A DNA stretch of 64,000 nt, from the NCBI GenBank assembly GCA_016793805.1, contig JAEUIZ010000032.1, positions 1-64,000 of the forward strand. The letters are read 5' to 3'. This document shows, one piece after another, positions 61,309 to 64,000 of the stretch (its first letter is position 1; each line of letters opens with the position of its first letter). Made by a program: the position numbers and the translations under genes. The DNA comes from Phycisphaerae bacterium. GTDB lineage: Bacteria > Planctomycetota > Phycisphaerae > Phycisphaerales > UBA1924. The notes under the pieces are model-generated. The model saw only the letters and a list, made by a program, of their open reading frames with translations, was not told the origin of the DNA and did no database searches.

Positions 61309-61911
61309 TCAGCGCTTCGCGACCTTCTTGAGCGGGACGGTCTTGATCCACTCCTTGGTGGTCTTCTCGACGTCGATGAGTTCGAGGCTGATCTCGTAGT
61401 AGTTCACGATCGTCTTGCCGTCGTTGGAGCGCTGCTTGTTGTCGATGATCTGCCCGGTGAGCGCGAAGTCGGCGTTGACCTCCTTGGCGACGGCCTTGAC
61501 GGTCGCCGGGTCGTTGTACTTCGTGTCGAGCCGCTCGTCGCGGAGGTCCTGCCGCTGGTCGCGCTCGGCCTTGACCTGCACCCGCCCGCTGTTGAGCAGT
61601 TCCTCCTGGATCTTGGTGGTGAACAACTCGGGGTTGGCGGAGTAGTCTTGCGTCTTGTTGCGGACGTTGGCGAGGTAGACGATGGGCCGACGGCCGTTGT
61701 TCTCGGCCATGAAACGGTCGATCCACGGGCGCTTGAGGCAGTCCTCCATCGCGCGAACGACGACCTCGCGTGCGTCGTCGTCGTTGAAGCGGTAGTCCAC
61801 GTCGGTGGTCTGGTCAGGGTTGGTGCGCTTGACCTTCCAGTTGTCGCCACAGCCGACGAAGGCGAGGGAGAGGCAGCAGACGCCAAGGCTCAGGGTCTTC
61901 ACGGTGTTCAT
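61309..61911 (-). CDS. LpoB-like lipoprotein (penicillin-binding-protein activator family)
   Basis: 200 residues. The lipobox FVG-C with Cys near residue 21 follows a hydrophobic signal. The LpoB/CsgG-like fold is seen in RPIVYLANVRNKTQDYS, the helix LFTTKIQEELLNSGRVQV, then FALTGQIIDNKQR and YYEISLELIDVEKTTKEW. In E. coli LpoB activates PBP1B; in other bacteria this family pairs with COG3014-like and small lipoproteins. The next gene upstream in the operon (61984-63354) has that type of sequence, supporting the pairing. Confidence 0.88.
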   Translation of the reverse strand: MNTVKTLSLGVCCLSLAFVGCGDNWKVKRTNPDQTTDVDYRFNDDDAREVVVRAMEDCLKRPWIDRFMAENNGRRPIVYLANVRNKTQDYSANPELFTTKIQEELLNSGRVQVKAERDQRQDLRDERLDTKYNDPATVKAVAKEVNADFALTGQIIDNKQRSNDGKTIVNYYEISLELIDVEKTTKEWIKTVPLKKVAKR

Positions 61912-61954
61912 CGTCGTCCTCCTTCGAATCGTTGCCCACGTGGGTTCGCCATGC

Positions 61955-61981
61955 GGGGGTTGGGGGTGGGGTGGGGGGGGG
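61955..61981 (+). other. G-quadruplex-type motif between LpoB-like and COG3014-like genes
   Basis: On the plus strand four G tracts (5, 5, 4 and 9 G) are separated by loops of 2, 1 and 1 base, a strong G4 motif. It lies in the 72-base gap of a minus-strand operon, three bases past the upstream gene's stop. The mRNA would read it as C-rich, so any G4 would form in the non-transcript strand. Confidence 0.55.
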
Positions 61982-61983
61982 TG

Positions 61984-63354
61984 TCAGTTCCAGTAATGGG
62001 TGATGACGGTTGCCAGCCCGCGGGGTTCCACGCGGATCGTTCGCCAGTCGGAGGCGTAGGCGACGCTGCCGTCGGCACGCTCGTAGACGACGCGGACGCG
62101 GTGCTCCCCGGGCGGGAGGCGAGTGAGGCCGACGCGGGCCTGTCCGGGGAGCATCGTCCAGCAGCGGAGGTCGGCTTCCTCGGTCGCGGCCAAGAGCGCC
62201 AGGCCCAGGAGCACGCCCGCGACCTGCACGGCCCGCTGGTCGTCGTCCCGGGTTCGACGGCGGGCGAGTTCGGTGGCCGTCACCGAGATCCCGGCCTTGA
62301 CGGCGTAGCGGATCCAGGTTCGAGCCTCGATGAGCGGGAGCATCCGTCGATGGTTCTCCTCCGCGACGCTGGCGAGGTCCTCGATCATCTTGAGGTCCAT
62401 GAGGCGCTGGCCCGCCTCGTCGCCAGCCCCCCCGCCCCCCGCTCCGGCAGAGTCGGGCGAGTCGGCGACCTCGACGCGGGCCCGGGCGACGTGGCTCGAG
62501 ATCGCCCGCAACTTCGGGATTTCCAGGTAGATCGGCACCGTCCCAGCGGGGAACGGCCCGATGCGAGCGGCGTACTTCGTCGGCCCGCGCCCCGAGAACG
62601 CCACCACGAGCACGTTCACCTCGCGCGGGTCGAGTTCGTCCATGCCCGCGAAGTCCGAGGCCTCCACCGGCCCGATGAGCCCGCGCTGCAACTCGATCGA
62701 ACTGACGAGGCGCTTCCCCGCCACGCGCTGCATCTCGGGCTCGCCGGCCTTCATGAACGCCACGGCCGAGAGGAAGGTCCCGAGCGTGGACTCGATGAAT
62801 CGGCCCTCGTCGTTGACCTCGGAGAGCCGGACGCCGCGCTCCGTGGCCTGGTCCCGATACTTGAGGTAGAGGTCGCGGAGGCGATCGGCCTTGCCCGCCA
62901 TGCGCCGCGCCTCGACCGTCGCGCCGCCCTCGATCCGGCCCGCCTGCAACTGGGCGGCCAACTTGATGACGTTGAGATAGAGGTCCTCGTACGGCTCGGC
63001 GACGTAGGGGGCCGCGGTGTCGTTGAAGACCCACTGTCCGACCGACTCCTTGGCGCTCTTGTCGCGCTTGAGGTCGATGGCATCTTCGGCCTCATTCAAG
63101 AGCGAGATCGCGGTGGTGTCATCGCTCAGCGCCAGGGCGGTGGCGCCGCGGTCGAGTTTCCAGAGCACCTCGTTCTTGCGGCCGTAGTCTCTGCGCGAGG
63201 CATCGAGGACCCTGGCGGCAAGGTCGTACTGCCCGCGGGCGTGGAGATCGGCGAGAGCGGCGCGATGCTCGGCGAAGTCTCGACAACCTGAGGCCAGGAG
63301 CGCGAGCGCCGCCGCCGCAGCCCCGACGAGGGCGCGACGCGTCCGTGCGAGCAA
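61984..63354 (-). CDS. COG3014-like lipoprotein
   Basis: 456 residues. I choose a TTG start at 63354 because GGAGG lies eight bases upstream; a GTG at 63372 would add six residues before it. The lipobox is LLASG-C near residue 24. The long helical N-terminal part (QYDLAARVLDASRRDY, EDAIDLKRDKSAKESVGQWV) and the beta C-terminus (WTMLPGQARVGLTRLPPGEHRVRV) match the general plan of COG3014 proteins, which cluster with LpoB homologues. The role is probably in cell-wall synthesis or the outer membrane, by gene context. Co-transcribed with the LpoB-like gene. Confidence 0.78.
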   Translation of the reverse strand: MLARTRRALVGAAAAALALLASGCRDFAEHRAALADLHARGQYDLAARVLDASRRDYGRKNEVLWKLDRGATALALSDDTTAISLLNEAEDAIDLKRDKSAKESVGQWVFNDTAAPYVAEPYEDLYLNVIKLAAQLQAGRIEGGATVEARRMAGKADRLRDLYLKYRDQATERGVRLSEVNDEGRFIESTLGTFLSAVAFMKAGEPEMQRVAGKRLVSSIELQRGLIGPVEASDFAGMDELDPREVNVLVVAFSGRGPTKYAARIGPFPAGTVPIYLEIPKLRAISSHVARARVEVADSPDSAGAGGGGAGDEAGQRLMDLKMIEDLASVAEENHRRMLPLIEARTWIRYAVKAGISVTATELARRRTRDDDQRAVQVAGVLLGLALLAATEEADLRCWTMLPGQARVGLTRLPPGEHRVRVVYERADGSVAYASDWRTIRVEPRGLATVITHYWN

Positions 63355-63413
63355 GTCGAGAGCCTCCGGCACGAAGGTATAGTATTCCCTAACTTACGCC
63401 GATTCCAGGGTGG

Positions 63414-64000
63414 TTAGCGCGGGGGCGGGGCGGGCGGCGAGGCGGGGGGCGCGGATGGCGCCTTGGGCGCCGAGGCGGGCGCGACGCGCTCGAGTCGGCC
63501 GTCGCGCTCGAAGCCCAGGAGTCGAGGGGCGGCGAGGTACATGAAGCACGAGATGAGCGCGATCGAGAGCAGGTTGAGGATGAGCCCCGCCTTGGCCATG
63601 TCGATGATGCGGAGGTGCCCGGAGGCGAAGACGAGGGCGTTGGGCGGGGTGCCCATGGGCATCATGAAGGCGTAACTGGCGGAGATGGCGGTGGGGAGGA
63701 TGAGCAGGAAGGGATGCACGCCCAGGACCGGGGCGGCGGCGGCACAGATCGGGAGGAAGATGTTGACGACGGCGGTGTTGCTCCCGACCTCGGTGGTGAA
63801 GACGACGATGGTGGTGAGGATGAGGACGATGAGGAAGGGATGCACGCCGGCGAGGCCGTGGAATCGCGCGCCGATGAAGGTATCGACGCCGTTGGCGCTG
63901 ATGGCGGCGGCGAGGGTGAGCCCTCCACCGAAGAGCAGGAGCACGCCCCAAGGAATGCGAGAAGCGGTGGCCCAATCGAGGACAAAGACGCCGCGCTTGC
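63414..64000 (-). CDS. DASS/SLC13-family anion transporter (C-terminal part)
   Basis: The 5' end lies beyond the window; about 195 residues are visible. The frame enters with DWATASRIPWGVLLLFGGG, a family motif, and shows the two substrate-site motifs, SNT in TTEVGSNTAVVNIFLP and MPMGTPPNALVF. Several hydrophobic helices end in a Pro/Ala-rich cytosolic tail. Members move dicarboxylates, citrate, phosphate or sulfate with sodium. It converges with nothing; the gap to the COG3014-like gene is about 60 bases and both are on the minus strand. Confidence 0.9.
   Translation of the reverse strand, partial: KRGVFVLDWATASRIPWGVLLLFGGGLTLAAAISANGVDTFIGARFHGLAGVHPFLIVLILTTIVVFTTEVGSNTAVVNIFLPICAAAAPVLGVHPFLLILPTAISASYAFMMPMGTPPNALVFASGHLRIIDMAKAGLILNLLSIALISCFMYLAAPRLLGFERDGRLERVAPASAPKAPSAPPASPPAPPPR

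Overview
The window is high-GC DNA whose signatures point to a planctomycete of the class Phycisphaerae. Eight secreted proteins end in a paired, cysteine-containing dockerin of the 'GC type' (NCDxSTxPPxLNVNDFxCF, ending AAGC near the stop). Three others end in PEP-CTERM-like tails (P-x-P, hydrophobic helix, Arg cluster). A small membrane protein carries the zinc ribbon with YDLR that is common in planctomycetes. Genes are dense, run on both strands, and often overlap by 1-4 bases.

Layout. 1-8.4 kb: end of a possible beta-helix gene, a dockerin protein with calcium-loop repeats, three overlapping surface-protein genes (two lipoproteins and a lamin-tail protein), an orphan nuoE, a zinc-ribbon membrane protein, a Gly-rich exported protein, a CTERM protein, a threonine aldolase and an Hsp20 gene behind a sigma-54-like promoter. 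8.4-12.1 kb: BatA/VWA protein, rlmE and mdh. 12.1-14.4 kb: tandem copies of a CTERM secreted protein with palindromes and a shared leader dyad. 14.5-16.9 kb: apt, groES and aroA. 17-19 kb: two dockerin proteins. 19.2-24.6 kb: a solitary atpA, an FGE-rhodanese fusion, ppk1 and a PTPS-like gene.

24.6-31 kb: a Pro/Gly/Arg-rich exported protein divergent from an operon of ECF sigma factor, membrane anti-sigma-like protein and dockerin-anchored dihaem peroxidase, followed by a convergent moxR. 30.7-39.8 kb: a frameshifted small secreted protein, a dockerin propeller, an acyl-CoA synthetase-like enzyme, fumarase with a long basic tail, a transglutaminase-fold protein, an exported carbonic anhydrase, trpG/pabA, tRNA-Pro(GGG) and an AlkD-like gene. 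39.8-46.3 kb: two overlapping exported proteins of unknown function, a family 9 glycosyltransferase, a class I amidotransferase and an HhH-GPD glycosylase. 46.4-55.8 kb: three more dockerin proteins, map, a lipoprotein, a GGDEF operon, and a frameshifted RCC1-repeat gene beside its dockerin-bearing paralogue. 56-64 kb: ftsW-murG, tatD, a PIN-PhoH ATPase, a small gene, an LpoB/COG3014-like lipoprotein pair and the end of a DASS transporter.

Housekeeping genes are scattered as single units among many genes for exported, surface-anchored proteins. The most distinctive content is the GC-dockerin and CTERM exoproteome, including a dihaem peroxidase placed under an ECF-type regulator, and two secreted-protein genes broken by G-homopolymers just after the signal-peptide core. 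No cohesin partner, CRISPR array, IS element or prophage was recognised.
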